From Guyanagaster necrorhizus (taxonomy: Eukaryota > Basidiomycota > Agaricomycetes > Agaricales > Physalacriaceae), in assembly GCF_019112545.1 (NCBI RefSeq), contig NW_025064893.1, positions 248,001 through 312,000 on the forward strand: a stretch of 64,000 bases of DNA, written 5' to 3'. Under the pieces are notes generated by a model, which saw only the letters and a list, made by a program, of their open reading frames with translations, was not told where the DNA came from and searched no databases. Below are positions 12,585 to 23,000 of this stretch, one piece after another. A program made the position numbers and the translations under genes. Position 1 is the stretch's first letter; each line of letters opens with the position of its first letter.

Positions 12585-14655
12585 ATGAAAGTTGCAGTAG
12601 TTGGCTCTGGTGCCGCTGGCCTTAGCGCAACCTGGGTAGGAGTTTTCAGGTTCCGTTTTTTTCTTTCTTTCCCGCTCTAACGATGTTGTAATAGGCGTTA
12701 AATGAACACAGCGATCATGAGGTGCACCTTTATGAAGCTGAGGTTCGTGCAGGAGGACATGCCAACGCCGTACCATTCGTCAGCAAGGCTCCAGACGGAC
12801 GCGAGCAATTTGCCTATGTGGATACGTACGCGCTCTCTCTCTCCTTACCTGTGTAAATCAGCTGACGTTCCGACAGTGCTTTTGTACGCGCTTTGTGCAA
12901 TATACAACCCCCCGACATTTCTGAAATATTGGACGATAGATTGTTTTTAACCCGTACACGTACCTCAACTTTTTGCGATTCCTCAAATTACATCCCGACA
13001 TCGCTATTCTTCCAACGCAGATGTCATTCAGCATATCGCGAGATAATGGTGCATTCGAATGGGCCAGCGACAGCCTCGCGACGCTCTTCTGCCAACCATG
13101 GCGAATCTTCGACGGGACACTCTGGCGCATGCTATACGATATTTTTAGATTTAATGCATCTGCTAGGCGTCTTGTAAGCAGATGGAACAAGATGGACATC
13201 GACGACTGCGATGGCTGTTCCATCGGAGAATACCTCGAACGCGGTGCATACTCTGATACGTTTCGTGACAACTACTTGATCGTATGAAATTTCCTCTCAC
13301 AATGGCTATCACTGACCTTTAATGCCGTAGCCCATGACCGCAGCTATTTGGAGTACTCCGCCTAACACATGTGCCTTAGACTTCCCTGCGCGGACCCTAG
13401 TAGGTTGATTCGTCCACACGGCGTCCGAAGGCTAAACCCTTGCCCTAGATTCAGTTTATGCATAACCATTTCCTTCTTCAGTTAACGGGGAAGCCATCAT
13501 GGTTGATTTTCAAAGATGGAAGGTTAGCCTGAGCTTGATTTCGTCTGTCGCCGAGTAGTTCTGATCTGAAAGCTTAATTTAGTCAGGCTTATATCAAAAT
13601 GATCCTCTTGAAGCTGGCGTCATCGCAGTTACATCTCTGTACCCCTGTCAAGTCGGTCAAGAACACTTCTTCCGACAAAGGTGTGGTACTGACTACAGCA
13701 GATGGTCAAGAGGAAGTTTACGATCATGTTATCATGGCCTGCCATTCCGATACGGCGCTGTCGATTCTTAAGGAAGGCGGCGGTATTCGACCCGAGGAAG
13801 AGAATATTCTAAGCATGTTCAAGTGGACTAAGAACGAATCGGTTTTGCATTCCGATACTAGGGTGAGCGTCGTACGGTTCTATGACAACTCACACATGGT
13901 ATAACTTTTCAAACAGCTGCTTCCAAAGAGTCATCTGGCGAAGGCATGCTGGAATTACTTGACATTTTCAGCTGCAACACCTGATGGTCAAACGAAGGCG
14001 AACAACGACCAAGTCTCAGTGTACGTTTCATATATATATTTTTTCGTATTATTTACAAGCCAGCTGATTTTCTTGGCAGCACATGTATGCTTTTTGTCTC
14101 TCTCCCTGGCATCAATGATTGACAACCCTATGTTCTACAGTCGACATGAATGTCCTGCAGCACATTCCTGCGAAGAAACACGGGCCAGTGCTAGTTTCCA
14201 TCAACCCTCCGTTCGAACCTGAGCCTAGCACTGTTCAGGGACGATGGACGTTCGACCATCCGGTCCTAGATGGGAATGCCATTCGCGCTCAGCGACTGCT
14301 CAGGACGATCCAAGGGATCCGCGGGATCACCTATGCTGGCGGGTATCATAATTTTGGGTTCCATGAGGATGCCTTCACGTCGGGGCTATTGGCAGCCACG
14401 ACATACAGTGGTCTGAACGCGAAGTTGCCGTTCGAGCTCGAGTTTGCGGAGGGAAGCCCTTGGGATGATCCATCGAGGAAAAGACCAGCCAAGCGTGATT
14501 TGTATGCGGAATGGCTGGCGATGGTGTTTGATATCGTCCAAGCTGGCGGCGTGAGGTTCATTGTCGGGACTGCGGGCTTGCTCCTTATGGGTCATGCAGG
14601 AATTACGAAGGGGCAGGTTCCTTTGTCGAAATTGATTAATAGTTTCTGGAGCTAG
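12585..14655 (+). CDS. FAD/NAD(P)-binding amine-oxidase-like oxidoreductase, copy 2
   Basis: Ten exons: 12585-12635, 12695-12825, 12877-12883, 12940-13281, 13331-13399, 13449-13522, 13583-13862, 13917-14020, 14080-14084, 14141-14655 (1578 nt, 525 residues). The Rossmann motif is MKVAVVGSGAAGLSATW, followed by EVHLYEAEVRAGGHANAVPF. Eight of the ten exon lengths are identical to copy 1, including the 7-nt and 5-nt exons. The usual DTGF stretch reads DTAF here, a substitution next to the cofactor region, and P-N-F is L-N-F. The C-terminal domain (DMNVLQHIPAKKHGPVLVS, then GRWTFDHPVLDGNAIRAQ) is intact. The ORF is open throughout, so the gene looks functional. It probably arose by duplication with copy 1 about 6 kb away. 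Substrate unknown. Confidence 0.9.
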
Positions 14656-14837
14656 ATAGATAGTGGGATACAGTCCTGTAATGATGATAACAGATAGATA
14701 CATAAAAATCCCTGTTGTTACTGTAAAACTATAATGTAATATATATAAAATGACTCCATCTATATAAAGCGTCCAATGACTATGCACTTTTAGAATATAA
14801 TAATAAGAAGCAGGAGAACCACATACGAGTGAAAAAA

Positions 14838-16420
14838 TCAATACATAACGATAGGGAAGAAGTACAATATACAGATGTAGTGAATGGCTTTGCGGAGGAT
14901 GTCGAAGACACTGAGAGCCCCACTGGACTCACTTGCAGTGCTGGCGGTTGAGAATATATCTGTCTGGGCACCTGCACGCGCGTCAGTCGAATACCCACAA
15001 CGATGGCGATATAACGAACCGGGTTGCCAGCCTAATTTTGTGCTATAAGCAGGACTCTTTGGACTGCCCGCGCTGTCGTAACCGCTGACTTCAATGTTGT
15101 TTCCGTCGAGCTGGTGCCAATAAATCATCTGCTTGGCGCCCGATACGCAACTTGATGGTCGGCCTTCGCACCACACCGGAGGTTTCGCCGTTGCTACCGC
15201 GGCGCTACCTGTATTACCGGTCACCTTACATCTAAAGCCTTGCATATACATGTTGGGTGTTCCACAACTACCAAGATAATGATCAGTTTCGAGAGCATCA
15301 CATAAAGATGACGTTAACGTACCCGTTCGGTACCTGAATGGAGGCAGAGAGAGAGGCGTTACTGGGTCATTTTATGAAAGAAGCGCGACAGACGGCACGT
15401 ACCCACCCCCACTGCGATGATAGGTCAGTCAGTTCGGGTAATAGATAATAGAAATGGATAGACAATTACGGCACATATACAGCCGCCGGATGGGCACGCT
15501 GGTAGATTTGGGACCTTGTAAGTAGCCACTCGTTTCCAAGGAGTACTGCAAAAATGGGGATTTTTTTTAAGAAAGCGAACTGGCGATGAAAAGAATCCGC
15601 GTACTTCTGCAAGACGGTGAAAACAACAAGATTTTCTGGAGTTACATCGGCCATGTCTGACTGAAGATGACCAACGTGATTATTGAAACATCGCGGAAGG
15701 AAAAGGGGTCACTGACGTTATAGGATATCGCGAAGGCTGTTCCTGCGGCCATTGATTGGTTCTGCGTGTGGACTGAGAGGCACCGATGAGAGTAACGAAC
15801 GCGGAATGCCGAGAAAAAAGCTTACTGTTGGGTTGGTAGATGCATTCCGTTCGTGGCAGGTAGAATTCTGGGTGAGCTTCTCCGTCTCCAAAGACGTTTA
15901 TACCCGCGCCGTTGTAAGATAAGGTGGTAAAAGCGCGATTTACTGCAAGTTCGACGGTGAATTGGCCATTCGCGGGGCTAATTATCGGTGAGTCTCATGA
16001 AGAGCGGGCGATTATAGATGGGCGTACAGTTCTAAAAAGTCGCCTTCGTCGGGGGGGAATTCGTCGCACTGGAGAAGGTTAATATCAGCTGTTTATGATA
16101 AGGAGATGGGCTTACCCCGTTGTAGTGATGAAACCACCACTGGTCTTGCGTTAGCTGGAGAAGTGGTTGTTATCACAATGTAGCAGAAAAGTCCGCTGCT
16201 CGCCTCGTACAAAGGCTGAACGGCGTCAGCGGTGTTTTGGTTATCGACACCCGCCACCGTGCCATTTAAACAGTACATTCCTGCAGCAACGCGTTCATCT
16301 TTAGAAACAATATTTTTGTTGGACAAGTCACGCACCTTTATGCCACGCCGCCACATGCGCACCCACCATGCGTCCGAGGGCAAGCCAGAGAAAAGCGGAG
16401 AGAATCACCATCAATGACAT
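14838..16420 (-). CDS. AA14 lytic polysaccharide monooxygenase
   Basis: Twelve exons on the minus strand: 16336-16420, 16204-16280, 16116-16154, 16028-16068, 15826-15977, 15717-15772, 15605-15660, 15470-15545, 15403-15411, 15323-15333, 15020-15267, 14838-14971. They sum to 984 nt, 327 residues. A signal peptide ([21 protein letters not shown]) precedes a predicted mature N-terminal His ([14 protein letters not shown]), which would form the copper His-brace. Further AA14 hallmarks: [76 protein letters not shown] and [13 protein letters not shown]. Characterised AA14 enzymes oxidise xylan bound to cellulose. The second intron has a GC donor. Exons 9 and 10 are 9 and 11 nt. After a Ser-rich stretch the C-terminus is hydrophobic ([14 protein letters not shown]), a possible GPI-attachment signal. 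The gene is divergent from GH35. Confidence 0.92.
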
Positions 16421-16671
16421 AGTAAGAGTTGAATTATAAGTTCAAGAAGAAATAATAGAAATGTCTAGGGTCATGAAGCGGCAGTGAATTGTCTCTGCGC
16501 CAAGGAGCGCTCATCATCCCTCCTTTATATTGGAGTGGATCGGCAAGAACAAAACCAAGCCTATCTTATCAAGCTTTATTTGGCTGTGTTAGGATTCCAT
16601 CCCATTCTCCTTCGCTTCTTCTCTGCCATGGCGGTTGTACGCGACGTACAACTACCTCTTGCCCTACCATC
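16421..16671. promoter_or_regulatory. shared divergent promoter of AA14 and GH35 genes
   Basis: Only 251 bp separate the two start codons, so both promoters must lie in this stretch or overlap upstream genes. It contains a TATA-like TTTATATTGG near 16522 and pyrimidine-rich tracts (16600-16625). A perfect inverted repeat is listed separately. Joint control of the two carbohydrate-active genes is an inference from geometry. Confidence 0.6.
16634..16652. promoter_or_regulatory. inverted repeat GTTGTACG-CGA-CGTACAAC
   Basis: Perfect 8-bp arms separated by 3 bp, ending 19 bp before the GH35 start codon. It could be a dimeric transcription-factor site or a 5'-UTR hairpin. No second copy was noticed in the 251-bp spacer. 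Confidence 0.5.
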
Positions 16672-19600
16672 ATGAAGGGCATCCAGAAGAGGCATTCCAG
16701 TACTCGCAGGAGGTCAACGGACCTCTTTCTTTTCGTATTCATTGTCCTGGTTGTCATTTTCGGCGCCCAGAGATATAAAGTCTCGGCACCCCAGGCGACT
16801 CATAGCAGTCCGGCATTTCTCAAGGATGTCACCCACGACATTGAGGCGCAGAAATGGAAGACAGACCAGGTCGCATATGATAGGCACAGTCTGTTATTGA
16901 GAGGGCAGAGAGTATTCCTGCAGTGCGCCGCTTTCTTTCACCTTTGTTCGTTTCGTGACGCGTCAAGATAGTTCCGGTGAATTCCATACGTTTCGGCTCC
17001 CTGTACCCTCTCTTTGGCCAGACATCATGCAAAAGTTCAAGGCTGCGGGTTTGAATGCCGTCAGCCTATACACCCATATGGGGATCATCAATCCATCCAG
17101 AGGTGTACTGGACTTTGGTGACTGGCGTGCGTTGAAGCCATTCTACGAGGCGGCGTTGGATGCAGGTTTATGGGTTGTACTTCGTCCCGGTAAGTTGCCA
17201 GATAAGTAAGCACCCGTCGTTTGACTAATATATTTCTAGGACCTGTGCGTAATCCTTTCAGCCGGGGAACCATTTACGCGTCTTTGATTTCGAAACGTAA
17301 ACCGGGCGATGCCTCGATCTTCATGCAATTGTCGCGTCACTATCGTGTGAACCGTCGAGGCATCTTCCGGTCTACTTTTCGGTACCGAAGACCTGTGGCT
17401 ACCAACAGATGCCTTTACCGTTCTCACATTCGATGTAGTACATCAATGCTGAAACAACAGCAGGAGGAATTGCTCATTGGGCTACATCGGAAGTGTCTGG
17501 AAAACTGAGAACCAATGCGACCGACTGGAGAGACGCGTGGACCGAATATATCAAAGGTATAATTGAGGAGTCAGCCCCGTATCAGATCACTCGAGGTGGA
17601 CCTGTCATCGGTAAGTACTTCATTTATGACTGACGCCACTGTTCTGCATCGCTGAATGACTGCGTGTAGCCATACAGCTCGGTAAGCCACCCAACGATAA
17701 GTAACAATCTCTCGAGCCGATATCCTTTACAGATAACGAATATGAACAATGGCTTGGTGCTGAATATTTCGAAGATCTCAAAGCGGTGTACCATAATTCA
17801 ACCATCGTCGTACCGTTGACGTACAACGATCCTGGACCACGCTCCAATTTTATCAATGGCACTGTACGTACACATAAGTTATTTGTGCTTCTCTGCAAGT
17901 AACCCTTCCCTTAGGGTGCTGTGGACCTTTATGGATTGGACGGATACCCGCAGAGATTCGATTGTTCGAATCCCTTGGTCTGGAACCCAGTTCCTTTGAC
18001 TTATTACGACTATCACATGTCTGTCAACCCATCTCAGCCGTGGTATATTCCTGGTGTGTCTTCCTGTTTCTGATACTTGCCCTCTTTCCTCAAGAGGCAC
18101 AGAATTTCAAGCTGGGTCCTACGACGCCTGGGGTCCTGCGCCTGGTAAGTGCTTTTGTTGTATCATTGGTATCGATATCATATACTCAGTCATCCGGACA
18201 CAGGGTATGATCCGTGTGCGGTCTTGACAGGGCCGGATTTTATGTCGGTCTTCAATCGCCACCTCTGGGCTAGCAACGCAAAATTGATCAACTATTACAT
18301 GCTATATGGGTAAGATGCCTCTTCCGTTCAAATGACAGATCTAAATCCGACACGATCTTTGTAGCGGCACATCATGGGGAGCCATCCCATTCCCGTGAGT
18401 AGTGGACCTCTTCCTTGAGTGATATCATTCTGATCTGCTTCTCACAGTGGGGTAATCCTGTCGTCTCTCGTGTCGTTCCCATCATAACATTTGTTTTGAT
18501 CTAAGGTCTATACTTCATATGATTACGGGGCGGCTGTAGGTGTCCGTGTAAATATGAGCCTCCTTCTCTAATCATCATTCAGATCAGCGAGGACCGAACA
18601 CTGACATCCAAGTACGATGAGCTGAAACTACAGAGCATCTTCATAAGGAGTTCTCCAGGCTTCTACAAGACTGACCGCGTGGCTGATACTTCCACTGGTC
18701 TTGACATATCCACGTCTCCGGACGTGTTTATGACTTTACTAGTCAATCCCGATACGAAAGCGGGTTTCTACATCGCAAGGCACAATGACTCTTCTTCCAC
18801 GTTCGTTTACCCTTTCCTGGCCTTGGTGTCAACTGATCCTTTCGCAGTGCTAATACGGACTTCAAACTGACGGTGGCGACCATTGAAGGAGAGCTGGAGT
18901 TACCTCTAGTCGCCTCCGCTATAACACTTGGTGGACGTCAATCAAAGGTGATCGTCACGGATTACAGTTTCGGCTCAAGGGTTCAGTACTCCACGGCGCA
19001 AGTATTCTTTGCCGGTGTCATTGACGGCCGTGATGTTTTGTTCCTATACGGCGATTCATCCCAGGGACATGAAGCGGCCATCTACTTTACGGGGACTCCC
19101 AACCAGCTGCACCTGAGGTCACCATTGGTGTCCATTGAATCGAGGTCTAAAGGAGCTACCATCGTCGTCTTCCTTCCTGGAATCCAAGGGCTGGTGACGC
19201 TGTATGATTCTGACACGCAGCTTGTGCTGTTCGGTGATACAGAGACAGCAGGGACTTTTTGGTCGCCAGTTATCGCAGGCGACGAAGCTGATCCTCTGAG
19301 GAACTTTTGGGGTCTCGGCACCAACACGTCTATTCTCATCGGAGGACCGTACCTGGTCCGCTCTGCGAGTATAACGGGGACGGAGCTGGCATTGAGAGGC
19401 GATCTCAGTGAAGGCGCAAGATTGACCGTCATCGCACCGAATCGCATCCGGTCCATCAGCTGGAACGGGGAGCTTATTTCTGGTGACTTGGCGTCCGTCG
19501 GCGGATTTGTCGGGCAACTGGAACTCGGGACTGGGTTCGGTGGGATTAAAGTGCCGGAACTGAAGGATTGGAAGTATAAAGATAGCTTACCTGAGATTGG

Positions 19601-20971
19601 ACGGCGGTTCGATGACGGGACGTGGGCTGTGGCGAACCATACGTCGACGAATATCCCTCTCAAGCCGTACTATGGCGATGGTAGGGTGCTGTATGGGTGT
19701 GATTATGGATTGTATGGTTGCTTTCACTCCCTTTCCGAAAACTCTTTCGGTCTGACTGTTCGCTTTCATGTAGTTGTGAGAATATTGTACTATGGAGAGG
19801 TCATTTCGTCGCGAGTGGGGCGGAGAAGAGCGTGAATCTATCGATCAATGGGGGAGAAGGTTGGTCGTTTCCTTATCGGCGGGGGGAAAGTGCGTGATTC
19901 TGTTTTCGTCTTCCTTGGTCCCACACTTGAATGTTTTGGCAGCTCAACGAACAACCTCAACATCTTGGAAGAGACGGACGACGTCTTTGTGTTTCCTGAA
20001 GGGTCGCTTAGCCTTGGTCAAGATAATGTCATTACGATCGTTCAGGTTGGGCGCTGCTGGACTTTCTCCCCGATGTTGGTCATCACTGACGTCGATCGCT
20101 GCACAGGATAACATGGGCTTGAACGAGACAGAAGGATGCAAGGTGTTTCACCGTTCGAATCTGTTCCCTACTAACAAACGTTTTTTTCCATTAGCCAACA
20201 CCGACAGCTCGAAAGGTCCACGTGGCGTTCGGGGCTTTCAGCTGAACAGTGGCACTTTTTCAGAGTGGAAAGTTCAGGGCAAGATTGGAGGATATGCAAA
20301 GTGTGTTTTTCGTTCACCATCGCTGGGGGGTTGGTCTAACGAGCTGCAACCTTCTTCAAGCTTCCCCGATAAAGTCCGCGGGATTTTCAATGAAGGCGGG
20401 CTTTTCGGAGAACGGGCGGGATGGCATCTTCCTGGGTTTGACACGTCGTCTTGGGGGTCTAGAGAACTTTCTAGTGGGCTGCCGGGCTCGGCCGCCGGAG
20501 TTGGGTTCTTTGTGACGACTTTTGAGCTGGACATTCCGGCGGGGTATGACGTGCCTATGTCATTCGTGTTCGACGAACCGCTGGGGCAAGCGTATCGGGT
20601 GTACCTGTTTGTGAATGGGTGGATGATGGGGAAGAGGGTCGGGAATCTTGGGTACGTGTTGTAACCCTTGTTCAGAACGGTTGTTGATCAGAAATTCGTA
20701 ATGCAGGCCGCAGAGTAAGTTTCCTGTGCATCAGGGGATACTGGATTATCAGGGGGAAAAGCAAGTCGTTTTCTTTCTCTTCCTGGGTGATTAGGATTAT
20801 TGATTGTTTTTTTTTTTCTCCAGTACTGTTGCCGTTGCGCTTTGGGCGATGGAGGAGGGTGGTTTTGTTAGGCTGCTTCTTCGGCTTGCGATTGATGGGG
20901 TGTTTGAGGGCGGGGTTGGTCATGTTGCGATGAACAATCCGGGTTGGGCTCCGCGAGGGAGGCTGTTGTGA
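16672..20971 (+). CDS. GH35 beta-galactosidase, membrane-anchored; one apparent frameshift
   Basis: A 21-exon gene for a GH35 exo-beta-galactosidase that trims galactose from plant polysaccharides. Residues about 18-35 (DLFLFVFIVLVVIFGAQ), preceded by a basic N-terminus, form a signal anchor. The catalytic domain shows LLLRGQRVFLHSGEFHTFRL, LNAVSLYTHMGIINPSRG, LRPGPYINAETTAGGIAHWA, acid/base motif GGPVIAIQLDNEYEQW, and nucleophile motif PWYIPEFQAGSYDAWGP; the nucleophile Glu codon is split by an intron. Beta-sandwich domains follow (PGVYTSYDYGAA, LYGCDYGFCENIVLWRGHF, KGPRGVRGFQLNSG, VALWAMEEGG). Exons of 5 nt (17240-17244), 12 nt (17670-17681) and 4 nt (18448-18451) are needed. Two introns (20138-20194, 20761-20823) are GC-AG. 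Phases agree everywhere except between exon 15 (ends 19889) and exon 16 (starts 19943), where the frame is off by one beside a G6 run at 19881-19886. Length otherwise about 1023 residues, normal for fungal GH35. Confidence 0.9.
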
Positions 20972-21975
20972 TTTTGTGTTGTGGCGAGTCGCTGAAATTG
21001 GATTCTTACGATGAGATAAAAGGCTGTGACTTGTTGTGATGAAAGGAGAAGATTGGTGAACCAATTATATCTCGGATGCCGAGCGCTGGGTATACTGACG
21101 TTCTCGTCCCAAGCCGAGATACAGACAGCGTGGGGAGCAAGCGAGGAATGGTATTTGAATTTTATTTTTAATTTTTTTAATTTTTAATTTTTAATTTTTT
21201 TTGACTTGGCTCTTTTTTTTCCCGTTTTACGCCTCCGCAACTTCATCGGCCAGCTAACCAAACAAATTTTTTTTCCTTCATGGGCAGTGAGTGTGAGTGT
21301 GGATCGCAACAGCCAGCCAGCCTTGGGGGGGGGGGGGGTTCTCAACTACTGCGAAGTGAGGATTAGTCACGTTTATGGGCGGATTAGAGCAAGAAAGAAG
21401 AGAACATGTGCGAAGACCCCCTACGAAAACCAAAACCAAAAACAAGGACACGGCGGGGCAACCCTCAGGAACAGGGAGGACGCGGAAATATATATATAAA
21501 AGCCTGAAGTTAGGACGACCCAAATGAATCAAGTTATTTACTTACTGCCATTAGTAAAGCGTGGCCTAGACGATAGGACTGCGAACCATGGCACTTGATA
21601 GGGGATAGAGGTGGGGCGGACAAAATTTTCGTTCTTGTTCACCACACGACCGCATAGATGGCGTGCGTGTAATCCGTACAACAATGGTACGAGGTAAGCG
21701 AGAGCCTTTTATTTTTAATTTTAATTTTTTGGTGGGGGCTACAAAGGCCATTTAGTGACACAGTCGCCTCCGGCATGCAGCCAGTTGTTGCCATGGATTG
21801 AAACCAAGTGCGTATAGTTAGTAGAGGGTTTAGTAGTTGCCGCTGGTTAGTAGTGACTTACCACGAGGAAATGCATTACGCACTCAGAGTGTGGGACTTG
21901 AAGACTCGTTTAGTTGCCGGGGCACCATTCTTCTTCTCTGCGCCATCCCCTTACTTACCTTGCGCGCCCCGGCAC
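20972..21975. other. intergenic, low-complexity AT and poly-G tracts
   Basis: No gene seen. Contains repeated TTTTTAATTTT-type runs (21155-21200 and 21708-21730) and an 11-G homopolymer near 21327. The right part leads into the decayed retroelement. Confidence 0.5.
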
Positions 21976-23000
21976 TTACAACGTTATACCCACTAAAACC
22001 CCGTTAACTTCCGTCCAGTCTTTAGGAAGTTTTTTCTCGTCGAGAATTGCCCCTGACCAAGTACGTAGCACTAGGTCCTTATTGAGGGCCTTTTGCCCGA
22101 ACCGTTTGTAAGTCATTTTGCAGTCTAGCTCAAGTCTCTTATCGATCTTGCTTGGCCACATACTTCTGACTTTGTTCAGGGGAGAGCGATGTTCCCCTTT
22201 TGGATTACTCTTTCGCATCTAGCGCTCCATATCGTCTGGGCTGATGAGGACATGACAATTCGGAAGAAGCGCTCTTTCCCACTATCCCTGAATCCCTTTG
22301 GGAGCTTAAACTCTGGGATTGCGCTAGTGAGAATTGTCAGTGGGGATGGAGGGTGGTGCCATGGGATTCCCCGCTGTTCTAGCAGGGATCTTGTTAGTTG
22401 CCAGATTTCATGCTGGCCCGGGGAGGAACATTCGGTCAGGATATGTTCCATGCTTTCCAGGCTGTTATTGCAATGTTTGCACTAGGCCCCCTCATGGTAT
22501 TATGGAGGGGAAGTGAAGCCATTTCGCTCCTACTCTGTATGCATCATGCATAGTCATGCAGAGCATGTATCTCGTATTTCTATCCATGTCTCTGTGTCTG
22601 AGTGACTTCCACAGTTTTACCTCTGTTGGCTTTGTGTCAAATATCCTCTTGGCTCCTGTCATCTCCAGCTGGATGTTTCCTTGTGCCTTTCTCCTGCATG
22701 GTAGGGTTTGAATACTCTGTCCCCTTAATGCCTTGTAGGCGCGACTCTGCGAGATTTCGCACAGCGCAGCACCTGTGATACGCAGAGTTGGTGGTATTTC
22801 GAGGCTAATATCCTCATCTGGGTCCTTGTTGGCACCTTCATTTGCGAGAATATCGGCCTTTTCATTTCCTGGGTGGCCACTATGGCCCTTTATTTACCCA
22901 TTCTGGGAAAGGGTATCATACAGAACCAAGTTTATACGCGTTAAGACTTTGTTTTCGTTAAGAGAGAGGTTTGCACTTGCGCCGGTACGATCCTTTCTGG
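21976..23000 (-). mobile_element. decayed non-LTR retrotransposon 3' end (RNase H region)
   Basis: On the minus strand the translation gives KGHSGHPGNEKADILANEGA, an RNase H C-terminal motif, followed by LRITGAALCEISQSRAYKAL, then the Cys-His tail CNNSLESMEHILTEC and RCERVIQ, and finally FGQKALNKDLVLRTWSG with LPKDWTEVNGVLVGI. This arrangement is common to RNase H-bearing retroelement proteins of mushrooms. The frame is interrupted by stop codons just before KGHSG and near 22497, and by shifts near 22485 and 22195, so it is a dead copy. Reverse-transcriptase sequence is absent to the right, consistent with truncation. Confidence 0.75.

Noticed and set aside
17221..17508. 95-codon plus-strand ORF inside GH35
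   Set aside because: It spans the 194-nt intron and reads another frame than the GH35 exons; the conserved GPYINAETTAGG motif uses a different frame.
19082..19663. 193-codon minus-strand ORF
   Set aside because: Antisense shadow of the large GH35 exon 14.
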